This document shows positions 43,001 to 55,000 of a stretch of 64,000 nt of DNA, piece after piece. This DNA is from Aedes albopictus (Eukaryota > Arthropoda > Insecta > Diptera > Culicidae). Made by a program: the position numbers and the translations under genes. How positions within the stretch are numbered: position 1 is the first letter of the stretch; the number at the start of each line of letters is the position of its first letter. The notes under the pieces were generated by a model, which saw nothing but the letters and a program-made list of their open reading frames with translations, searched no databases and was not told the origin of the DNA. The DNA lies in the NCBI RefSeq assembly GCF_035046485.1, contig NC_085138.1, forward strand, positions 445,261,204-445,325,203. The letters are read 5' to 3'.

Positions 43001-46000
43001 AATTCAAAACTTTTATATTGAACTAGCTTTAGTTATAACTCTCGGATTATAACAATATTTTCAACTAATTTTTCAATTTTTACTGATAAAAACTCACTGT
43101 GTTTTCTGCAAAAACGTTGTAAAGATTCTGCCGGAAGCAACACAGTGCATTAAAAATTACTGCGGGCATCTTGATTATTATTTCTTTTAATTTTTTTTTT
43201 CTTGTATTACAGGCAAAATAATAAGTTTTTGCCTTGTATTTAAAACATCTTTCCCACTATTGCCCACGAGGGTTTCCACCCTCAAGAGATAGTAAAAAGT
43301 CTCATCTTTCACCTACCGACTGAGCCATCTGCGCCATTTTGCGCCGGAAATAGTTACTTAAGGTGAAAGTACACCTTAAAAAATGATAAATTTGCCTATA
43401 ACTTTTTTGTTTTAAGATATAATGACTTAACATCTTCGGAAGAAATGTGTATTTTGACGTCCTGAACAAGTTTGTAGAAGGTCACAAAACTGAAGGATTT
43501 TATCTGTTAAAGCTACACTGAAAAAACTAGTTTTAGGGGTACTTCGCACAAAACGCTCCATATCTCGAAAACCACAAGAGGTGGAGCTTTGACATGTTCT
43601 ACGAAGTTTTTTCTCTTATTATGAGCTACAATTTTGCCGAAAACGTCAAACCTCTAAAAAATTTTTTTGAAAAAATAAAAATTTTATCTCACTTCTAGGG
43701 GGATTAATCATTAATTACATTTTATCAGAAGACGCTTTTTAACATGCAGAAAAACTTTGTAGAACACGCCAAACCTCTAGAACCTACCTAAAAAAAGGTT
43801 ATTTAATTTTGATCGCAAAATCATCGATTTCGAACACTGTGCGGCGCAGCCGAAATTTTTATTCGCTTTGAGGCATTTCTAACTAAAAATTTGTATTGAA
43901 ATGGCAAACACAGAAATTCCCTGATTGCCACCAAAATTCCCTGAGAATTCCAGGATTTTTCCAGGTCGAGTAAAATTCCCTGATAATTCCAGGTTTTCCA
44001 GGTTTTTCCAGGTAGTAGACACCCTGAACTTTAAAGGAATTCCTTCAAGAATGAATACAAGAACTTGTGTATATGTCTCTGTAGATATTTCTAAAGGAAT
44101 CCATTGAGTGATTTCGAAGTAGATCAAATAAGATCCTTAAAGAATACTTGGAGAAATCCCTGGAGAAAATCTTGAAGGTATTCTTGGATTGATTCTTAGA
44201 GAAACACATAAAGCCTGTATCCGCAATAATCGGGACACAGAAGTACGTCAGTAGCTCGGTAATGAATCGATAAAATTGGCCAAATAATGGACTGAGAACT
44301 CTTTGGTGTATGTTTATTATTTGTACCAAATTTCATTAAAATCGATGCATTACTTTTAGCTGTGGATGAAAAACAAACAAACGTGGTTTTAAGCATTTTG
44401 TACAATCATGATCAATTTTCATTCGCATACTATATGGTTCTTTTATGCTACAGTTCAAAGATCTGTGATGATAATTATGAAATTTTGTTAGCAGTTATAA
44501 TACTTATAGAGACACTTTCTTGCAAAATTTCATCAACTTTGATCAATTAGATTGAAAGCTACTGGTGTTTTTTATTCTTCAACCACTTAACCTAATTAAC
44601 AGCTCTTTTATCCACTTGGGCACTGCGTGAGCGATTCCAATTGGCGGCTGCACTTACACTGTACAGCGCCTAAATGTATTCTATTATAATTCCACTAATT
44701 CTAATTCGAACTGGTATAGCCTTTGCGCTGCTGTCTTTTCTACCTTTCCATGGTAGAATGATGAGCGCTGCTGGTGTGATTTATGTTCCATTTCCAGTCC
44801 GATTGGGGGTCCATTATGAGTTGCCGTTAGCCGATATCCAAGTTTTCCGGGTTCGTTAGAGCATATTGCTCAGAAGAGGGTCAAGGTGTCAGCCGCTCTC
44901 GGGGGAAGAGCAGCTGACGAAAAATTTCAAGTGCCGGGGCTGGGATCGAACCCATGACCATCCACTTATGAAGTGAACGTGTAGCCACTACGCTACGGGC
45001 CCCGGCAAAAAAAAAGCTACTGGTGTTGATAGGAGTGAATTAGTAATCCTACATTATAGAGATCTGCGGAGGCGGCCATTGTGAGCCAATCGTGCAGAGA
45101 GAACTGTCAAAGTGTGAGCCAAATGAACATGCTTATCGTTCGTAGGAAGGCGTCGTTTGAACGGTATTGCAATCGGAACTAAATAAATTTAAATTATTTA
45201 TTTTTAATATCGAGATATTGGTGGCATATGTATGTTTAGTAAAAAGATAAAAATTTATTAATTCTGCTTTCAAAAGCTCATGCTTATGACGACACTTTTG
45301 TTGCTGAACTTGTCGAAAAAACTTCCATTGCTGCTTCTTGATTCACTTCTGCCGATACGATTAGCGTAACACTTTTGCAATGAATTTCAGATTTCTTCGA
45401 TTGCTCCGCTATTTCAACAAAATTTTGAAAAAAAAAATTTCCATAATTAGAAAATGTAAACAAAACAACTTGAACCACAACGAAGTCACGCACAAAGTTT
45501 GAACATCTAGCTTTGTAGCAAGTGTTGGCAGCTGTTGTACACAAAACAAACAGCGTTGCCGAATCGACGTATGTAACTTCCGCTCATCTCTATGTAGAGG
45601 ATTTCTAGAGTGAATGTTAGTGAAAATTTTTCGTGTTTTTCATGTGAGATTTTTGCCCATTCATAACTTTTGAATTTCTCTGCCAATTTTCATTAAATTT
45701 TCACAGAAGTTAGTTGATTATGTGTATAATATGCCTGCAAAATTTGATGATTATTGGTATAGTACTTTCAATAGTACAATCGAAACAATAAAGGGTGCTG
45801 ACCAATTACGGTCTGAGGGGCTAAAATCACGTTCAGTCCCAATATATGTTTCGACAATAAAATTGTTGATAGTGCATCGATTTTTTTGAAATTTTGCCTA
45901 AGCAGCAAAAGTAGATTGAGAGGTTTGTGTTCAAAATTTCAGCCATTTTCTTTGCCAAATTCAAAACTTACAGCGCTGACAAGCAAAACTAGGGGCTGTA

Positions 46001-49000
46001 CAAAATTTAATGGCGCACATTCTACTCTTTCATTACTACAACAAAAAGTACTGCACCGATTCACTTGAAATTTTGTAGGTGAAATGAACACATCTTAAGA
46101 TGTTATTAGACAAAATTTGAGCAATTTTAATGTATCTATTGCAGAGTTACAGCTGTATTTCTGTGTCCCGATTATTGCGGATACAGGCTTTAGAGGCATC
46201 TATAAAAACATGTCTATTCAATTCCTTTGAACAGTTTCTGGAGAAAAACCGCAGATGTTTTGTTATTCCAGAGAAAATCCATTGAGCATAACCTGGAGAA
46301 TTCCTTGAGGATTTCATGGAGGAATTCATAGAGTCCCAGAAAGAGTACCTCGAGAAACTCCTCCAAAAATTCATAGATGAATTTCTGAAAGCACTCCAAG
46401 AGGAATATCTCAAGAAACACCTGCTATAATTCCTATAGATTACCTAGAAATACCCCATCAGTGAGGAACATCAGGAGACATTTCTTGTGATATTGCTGTA
46501 GGAGTTTGTAACAAAGTCCTGGAAAAAGTTCCTGGCCGAACTCCATAAAATTCATGGAAAAGGCAAGGACGACCTTCCGGAGAAACTCTTATATAAATCC
46601 TCGGGGAAACATCGGGAAGAATTTCTGGAGCGACTTCTGAAAGATATACCAAAGCATTGGAAAAATTCCAGGAGGAACTATTGGATGAACTTCCTTAGAC
46701 ACATCTGGAAAAAAAATGACAGAATTCTAGGGAAAAGTTCCGGAAGAATTCCCGACAAAAAAAAAGGTTCAGGAAACCCCCTGAAACATATGGAAACTAA
46801 GAGGAACTCCAGGATGGATTCTCAGAAAACTTTCCTGAAGAGTTACCCGAGGTAGTTCAGATGGGTGAATTCTAGAACGAATCTCGGGGAAAACTTTCCA
46901 TGAAACTTCTGAAAGAATTCTCAAAGAATTATTTGGTAGAATTCCCGGTAAAAGAGTTCTCAGAGATATTACTGGAAGACCTCCCGAACGAACTGTTGGA
47001 AGCGTTCGCCCTGGGATTTCCGGAAGATATCCCAGAGCAACTGCTGGAAGAATTGCCGAGGCTGCACTCTGAAGAGTTTTCAGATTAACTCTTGAGAGAA
47101 TTCGAAGAACTGTTGCTGGAAGAATTTCCCGTAGGGAATTCTGGAAGAACTGCAACAAGCACTCCAGAATGAATTTTAGGAGGTATTTTTAGAATCTGTA
47201 CAACTTTTCGATGAGTTTCTTCTTCGTCATCCGGATAATTTTCCGAAGGAACAACTAAAAAACTAGACTTCCAGAAGAACATTTAAAAATCTAGAACTGC
47301 TGAAGGAACTTCTAGAAGAATCTTAGAGACGATTCTTGAAGGATTTCTTGCAAGAATTTCTGAAAGAAACCACGAAGGAACCGGTGGAAGAGATTTCGGA
47401 GCAACTCCTACAAAAAAAATCTGGAAGAACTTCTAGATGAAAAAATAAGAAATCTGGAGAACTATTAGAATAAATTTATGCCGGAGAGTTCTCGGATGAA
47501 CTTGTGACAAAGTGCCCCGGGGGAACGTTTTGAAGAATTCGTTAAGGAGCTGCTAGAAGAATTTTCGAAATAATTCGCGATTGAATACCTGTTTTTTTTT
47601 CAGCAAAACTTTCGGAAAAGCTTCTGTACTGTTTGTAGGTGCCTTTGGAACCCTAGAGGAACTTTGGAAAGAATTCATAGAGGAGCTTCTGGAAGAATTC
47701 TCTGTGAAACTTTCCTAGAGTAGTTTCCGAATGTAGGAATCCAGTACGAACTACTGGAAGCATGAGAAACTTGTGACAGAATTTCGTGGAGAACTTTTGG
47801 AAGAAATACCGGAGGAAGTTCCGGATGCATTACTGAGGGATGTTCTGAAACAATTTTCCAAAAATTGACGAAAACAGCTTATTTGGAATGTTCCATAAAT
47901 GCCTTATTGAACAAACTACAAAAAGATAATAACAAAAAAGTTGTTTGGTTAAAAAAACAGGATAAGTCAAATAAAATGATATGTTGTATAATAATATATT
48001 TTTTGTGTTTCGTATTATTTGGAGAAAATGAAGCTGAAAATGTGATTATAATACACGGGATCACCGTATTGCGGATTATTAGAAAAATTTCCACTCTGCG
48101 GTAGCCGCCGAGTTCTACCGCAGCTGTCAAAGTCCAACCGCAGGCTTGAAAATCATCCTATCATTGAAACTGAAGGCCATATCAAAGCATGCTTGCAAGG
48201 TAAATTGAACTGAAAACCAACAACAAACAATGATCATCGGCGTCGTATCCAAGGCTATCCAAGGCATCGCTAGGGCTCGCTAAGGTAGATCAATGATACC
48301 TCAGTGAAAATCAGTAGTCTGACAGCTGCGGTAGCTTTTCGTTCTACCGTAAAACGGAAAGTTTTCTCTAAATTAGCAATAATACCGGCACTATAATTGC
48401 AAATGTTACAAATATTCAGTTTGACCATAGATATATGTATCCCAAGTAACAATGAAAGCTGAATAACAGCTTATTCAGCTAAAATTTTCAAAATTAAGCT
48501 TAAGAGCGGCTTATTCATCTGTTGTGCACCATTAATGTTTGTATGATTTAATCAGTGTAATAATTTGCTAAACATAAACATAATTTTCTCAAATATATAG
48601 ATCTTACCCGAGTTTGTGACCACCCTATGGTGTTCGAAACATCTTCAGTTTCAATTCCCATTGTGCTTTCATCAGTCTTGTTCCCGGCCATTTCGGTGTC
48701 TTCTACAACGGTTTCGATAATCTCAAGTTCGCCAATTCTGATTTCCATTGTGTTCTCATCAATACTTGGGTTGTTTTCTACCGATCTTTTTTCGTATATC
48801 ACTGTCTTGATGTCTGGTTTATCTATTCCAGAGCTCAGCTAAGGGTGTAACGTTGTGTTGTTAATGTAATGATGATCGAAGTAAGAGATTAGGTACTATA
48901 ATTAAATACAAATAAAAATGTCTTACCGTTGAACTCGTGAGCCTTGGAAGATTCTGCTTCTGTTGGATGTGCGCAGTTTCCTGGTGACGTATAAGGGTAT

Positions 49001-52000
49001 GCTTGTAAATGAATACTTTCGGACATTGAGGACATTGAAACAATGTTGCCCCGTGTACGGCCACCTGAGGGTAAAAAAAAATTTCGTTTTAAATAGCCCC
49101 ATAATTTAATCAGAATCCTATGTTATACCTACCATGTGCTTGAACTTCATCGATTTATTGGGAAACTGAAGTCTACACTTCGAGCATGTCTGTTGGAGTA
49201 TGAAATGGAAATTATTGGATTATAGTCATTTTTAGACTAAACATGCCATACCTTCTCCACCACGCGCTTCGACAAAACGATCCTATGGGCTTCTTGTTCG
49301 TGACGGGCAAGATTTTGCAGAGCAATGAACGCACTCGGACATTGTGAACACTTGAACAGAGAATCTCGATGTTTCTTCAGCTGAACACAAAAAAACAAAG
49401 AATTCACTCGTGAGTTGGTAAAACAAGAGAACACACAATTTAAACGGTACCGTGTGGTAGTAACTTTCTTTGCTACTGGCAAACTGCTCACCACAATCCT
49501 TACATGTGTTGACAATTCCTTGCGTATTCTGGTAATAGAAAGAGAGATAAAAAGGTGAACTATTAATTTACTCGTATAATACATTGTAAATTTAAAATAA
49601 AGTCTAAATTACACTGTCCATCGGTTTTAACCCTTGGCTTTCCACGATTGAACGATTATTTCTATACCAAAAAACGCGTTAGTTATGCTCTATTTCCTTG
49701 TTCGAATAATATGCCAAAGCAACCATTTGATGCCCAATTGGTTGAGAATCATCAGAAATTTCAAATGATTTGAGTTTGATTTTATGATGGTTTTAAACAT
49801 CTCTTTAATTCATTTCTTAAAAATGTTACTTGGATCACCTTCAAGTTGCGACCTAAGCGAGTTCTATCTGTGTTTTTTTGTCCTCAACTTCCGGGATTTT
49901 TCAGGAATTCCTTTTGGTGTTCCTCAAGATTTCTTATGAAATTTCTCCAGAAATTCATTTTAAGATTCCTCAAGGAGCTCTTTTTGGAACTTCTTCTGAA
50001 GTTTCAACCTGGAGATCCTTCATGAATTCCTTCAGTATTTAATCTCTTCTGACTTTTATCCTTGAGTTTTCTTTCTTTGGTTTTTCCAAGAATTCGTTAT
50101 GTGATTCGTCTGTATATCTACTGATATTTCCATTGAAGGCCCGTCTGAGAATATTTCTGTGATTTCTCCTAAGATTCATACACAACCAATTTTAAAATTG
50201 CTCAAGGAATACCTTCTGGATTTTTCGATAATTTCTTCCTGATATCCCTTCAAAACAATCTTCTTCGATATCTTCGAAACATTCTTCTGAGAGTCCTAAA
50301 GGATTGATATATGAGGATTCTTCAATGGACTTTTCGTAATATTCCTCCAGCAGTTCCTTTTTTTCTCCTGACATATTTGGGAGGTTCTCCTTAGAATATT
50401 CAAGGAGTCATTTAGGGTTCCCATGGATATTCTTGTAGAGTTCCTCCTGGAAATCCTTCGGGATTTTTTTAAAGGAATTCCTGAGATTCCTATAGTAGTT
50501 TTTTTCTCTTCAACTACCACTGATTCTACAGTCATTGTTTCGATTCTCAGCATGTCACTCAGTTCTGGTCCAACCAATTCATCTTTAACACACCACAAAA
50601 ACTGTGGTACATGCCACCAGAGGTCACAATGAACGAGAGCAGATGGCATCATTCCTCTCGAAGCAACGTCCGCTGGATACGAATCGGTTCTCACGTATTT
50701 CCACGACCAATTTTCAGTCTATTACGAACGTAGACCTCCATATTCCCGGATGGTTTTTAAGCCATGCCAACGCCATCTGGTTGTCTGACCACAATACGAT
50801 TTCGGAAAACTCCATCGCCATTCCTTCAACAATTTTCACTGTGAGGCGAGCTAACAGTACGGCTGCCAGGAGCTCGATCCAGGGGATGGTGACGGCCTTC
50901 AAAGGAGCTACTCTTGACTGTCGACGCTTATGCAACGTGTGTAAACGCACGAGGGGATCATACGAGTCCAGCAAGCTTAGAGACAGCTGGGACAGAGATC
51001 TCCGTCCTCCAGATTCGCACCGGCCGTTTTGAGTTGCCTCACCAGATTGTCGAACGTCAAATGGTGGGACCGCATCGAAGCTCTCTCTTTCATCCGTAGG
51101 CGACCAAGCTGTTTCCGCAGCAGCGTTTGTCTGGCCACAGACTTCTTAACGAAAACGTCGCTCAGGCTTGATTACAACCCCCTCGCACTGCGTTTGTCCC
51201 GGACAACTTCCAAAACTTCATCCGCCAGGAATCCAACGATGAAGGCTTTTTACGGCATCATCAGCATCGGCAGCCATGTTGGATATGTGGCTCGAATTTT
51301 CAAAGTGATAATTCTCTGCCACCAAAGCGAATATTCGTATGAAAAAGTATCATCCTATATGCTCACTCGCAGTGATTGCGATGATACTTTTTCAGCTGCG
51401 TTGCTGCAGAATTGACAGTTTTTTAAAACGCGAGGCAAATAAGCATTGAAAAGCAAAAAGTCAATGATTTGTTTGAAAGCTTGGTGACGCATCATGACAC
51501 CTGAAAGTCTTCGCTTTCCGATCTTCCTCGTCGAATTTCGGGTCCTCCGTCAAGGTTTGCAGCACGCCCGCCAGCCGAATTCAAGAACATTTTCACGCGA
51601 AAACTGAAATTCTCGAATCCTGGTGCACCGAAATACTGGGGAATTCCGTGCGCAATTTCCTTCGGGGTGCCCATAATCTCTCGTAGGTAGCAGAGAAACA
51701 CTTGTTACGATCTAACTTGTTTTATTACGGAGAAATAACCTACCATGTATTTGACGATTGGTTAAGAACTGAACGGCCTTTGTTAAAAGCCACATTTTTA
51801 TACCCCACCAGTTGTTTATTCGATTGCTGTGGTTACCATTCCGATGATGATGATGATCACGACGCAAGCACAATAACATTCCGAAGGTCATAAACTCCCA
51901 GACTACTTTTAGTTTACAAAAACCTTGGGAAATGGAGGATTCATGGCAATTTTTTTAAATTTTTTTGCTGTTTTGTTGTGCCCGGGTTGTGTTCACCGTT

Positions 52001-55000
52001 GTTTTTTACCTTCATGTTAGTTGTACCATGCTTTACCCAAAAACTTACCGTTGCCCTGGCTGTTTCCGAATCTTCACCGCGTGATGACGCGTAGTCCATT
52101 TCGTAATCACTTGATTGTGCGCCGTTGTCTTTCGGTTCCGAGGGATTTGCTGATGGGCTGCGTGCGTTGGGCACAGATTTCCTGTGACGCTGAAGATTAA
52201 GAAATTCGTTGCTTATTTTCGTTTCTAGTCACTTTATAGGCTATACAACAAGCTATACAAACACTATGCATGCATGAAGTAAAATTTTTAACTTACCCGT
52301 TCAATTACTGTATATCTTCGATTAGTCCAATCCTTACCGTGACGGTTTTGAAGGTGACGTTTCATTTGGGGAAAATTCATGAACGTTTCCGAACATTCAT
52401 TGCACCGATATTGTGCAGTTCCATGCACTTTCCGCTGAAAAAATATTAAATTCCCACTTCAGAGGATCGACTGAAAACTAAAACATAGTTAATACTAACC
52501 ATATGTTGCCACTTGTCCTCTTCGCGGTCAAACTGCTCCGAACAAATGCTACACTTCTGAGAACAAAAACAAATATGAGAATTCAATTTTAGCTCGCAAT
52601 CCGAGTTTTTGATTCAGGTTTCGAATAATGGAATCTTTATTTCATTTGTATCTTGGGAGTCAAACTCGACTAATGTTAAGCAATTTTAACTAGAATCCCT
52701 AACTTTTTTCATACCTGATTTGCTTTCGGTCCTTCGTGTATTTTTAGATGGCGCGTAATACAAGCTGAAAAATGGAACCTTTTCGAACAGTATTTGCACG
52801 CGTACTTCGGTTCGGTGTGTTCTGTTATCTGAAAGAATAAAAAAATCATTTCAGATTAAAAGTACTAATAAATCGCGTCCAGCTTACCATATGATGATAC
52901 TTTGTTCTGTACGACGGAAATACAGCTTTACATTCCTGGCACGTCTGAAAGGGAATAGATAATTTGTTACGAAAACGACTATAGAAACAGTTTCAAAGTC
53001 ATTGGGCACTTTTCGTAGTAGTTCAAATCAATTACTTTTGGAAAATATGTTGTTTTTTTTACTGTGATATAAAATAAATGTACAATGCTTTCTGATCCCA
53101 AGTTGAGCTATGGAACCTGGCTGGATTTTCCCATAACTTGCAGAAGTTTACAAACTCCCTCCTAAAAAATCTAAGACGGAGATCCGGACAGCTAGAAACG
53201 ATGCAATCCGAACTCCTTTTTCTTACCTTCGTTGCCAGTGGGTCTCGCGGTGGTCTTTTGGTTTTTTTCTCTTGAGGCAAATTGCCCATCTCCTTTTTCA
53301 GGTGCAGCAGTTCGTGTCTTTTCAGCGTAGTTGTATAGTAGAACTGCTTTTCACACTTTGAACACTTGAATTGCGGGTCGCGATGCTTTGTTATCTAGGG
53401 GTAGGAAAACATTTATTTTCAAATGACATTTTTGTAAGATTGGATTTTGGAAATGGAAATGTTTTTTTTTTATTAAATCACCAGTACGACTTACCATATG
53501 ATGTTGTCGCCTTTTAATGTTAGGAAACGGTAGGCTGCACACCTTGCACAGCTAAAGATATGAAATAAACAAAAATGTTAGTAGTTAGTACAAAGGAAAA
53601 GTATATTTTTATGCTACAGTGCCGTAATCGCACCTTACATTGTGCATTTTGTGTCTAACTTTGTGCACTGTTCAAAAAATCGTCACAAAAAATCAATAAT
53701 GTATTTTGTTCCATGGAAGGCTAGTTATTGATTGAGGTCGTGACATGAATGTAGACAATTGCTTTCAAGGTGTAGTCAACAACTGTTAAGTCTATGGTGT
53801 AGTCACACCCAAGTAACATTTTGATGACCAATTAGTCTTGTAGAAGTTTTGAGAGCCGTCATAAAGCCAAATACCTTTTATTTAGGTTTTATGATGGTTC
53901 TAAGGAGCTCTTCTAGTCTATTTGACTAGAGAATGTTACTTGGGACAGAGAACAGACATCCAAGTCCAGTTCCGAAGCTGTGTAAGGAATTTAACGGCCA
54001 TTTGAAATCGGCAACACACGTGGCAATAGCGTGGCGCTGCAATCAGTTAATTTCCCATACTAATTTAATTCACCACTTGAAATGTTTCGATTCACCACTG
54101 ACTGTGGCAATATGGTGTTTGGTGGCGTTAGTGTTTTCATCGTGTATTGGTTTGCAACCTTACTCAAGTAAAGATTCAAATCCTTACACAATCTTCCGAA
54201 TGAAATTTGTTCTAGCCTGGATGTCTGTTCTCTGTGGTGTAGTGTTCACTATGATGCGCAATGTTTTCTACAGCTCAAAGTATGGTGCGTTACAGGTATA
54301 AGCCCAGTTTCGTGTTCAAAAGGAATTGCTCAAGAAAGTTCTTGACCGATTCCTGGCAGAAACTTTCTACAGTGACAGCCGGTTGCATCACAAACTCCAA
54401 CGACTGTTCGACATCGAGACGACTCTCCAAGGTCGTTATACCAATCGGTTGTACGATTCCTGCAGACTCCGGTACACCATCGCTACTTGTAGCGATTCTT
54501 CGATCTTCGACTGCCCTGCACACTAAAGCCGATCAAACAACTCTTCGACCTCGAACAGCTGTTCTTCCATTTTAACACCCCCTGCGAAGTTCGAAGACTA
54601 CAAAGACTCTAAAGCAGCTTTGGCACTCGCGACGTCACCGTAGCCTTTTCGTGATACTTCTTCAGCTTTTCCCGCACAAGTTGTGACCAATTTGACCTCG
54701 GATTACGGTACCCAACATGGTACCCAGTTTAAGAAATTGTAGTATTTATACTTTGCTCGTTTGAAATGCTTACTTTCAATTTTTTCGTATCTACAGCCGC
54801 AAGCTCCTTCGACAGCCTTTCGTGATTCCTTGAATGAAGTAAAAACGAAGCTCGACGGTGAAACGCTTTCGGACAAACAGTACATTTGAAGCGGTGTTCC
54901 GTATGCGCATCTCTCTGTAATAATTTGATGGCACGCGTTAGTTGAACAACGCAACAAATATAACCTAATGAAGGAGAATACTCACAATATGATCCCTCAG

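Larger units (their letters stand above)
39672..44026. mobile_element. 4.36-kb composite TIR element, CAGGGTGTCTAC family
   Basis: The left end is CAGGGTGTCTACTCAATTAT and the right end GTAGACACCCTG, followed inward by TTCCAGGTTTTTCCAGG words. A 5-bp duplication AACTT lies at 39667-39671 and 44027-44031. The interior holds a SINE (40421) and a large foldback (41514-43850). The second family member is at 59239-60999. No transposase is recognised. Confidence 0.8.
44211..46190. mobile_element. Composite TIR element, TA duplication (1.98 kb)
   Basis: AAGCCTGTATCCGCAATAAT and ATTATTGCGGATACAGGCTT are inverted over 32 bp, flanked by TA. It contains a SINE and repeat C copy 2, so it is a nest rather than a single element. 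No transposase frame. Confidence 0.78.

Noticed and set aside
19800..45005. tRNA genes at about 19840, 27010, 38790, 40480 and 44960
   Set aside because: A and B boxes are present, but no complete cloverleaf with an anticodon arm, and each head continues into a SINE body.
52330..52340. Alternative donor inside exon 16 (CACG|GTAAGG)
   Set aside because: The longer exon keeps phase 0, is a multiple of three, and ends at a stronger GTAAGT site. The inner site is possible as a minor form only.
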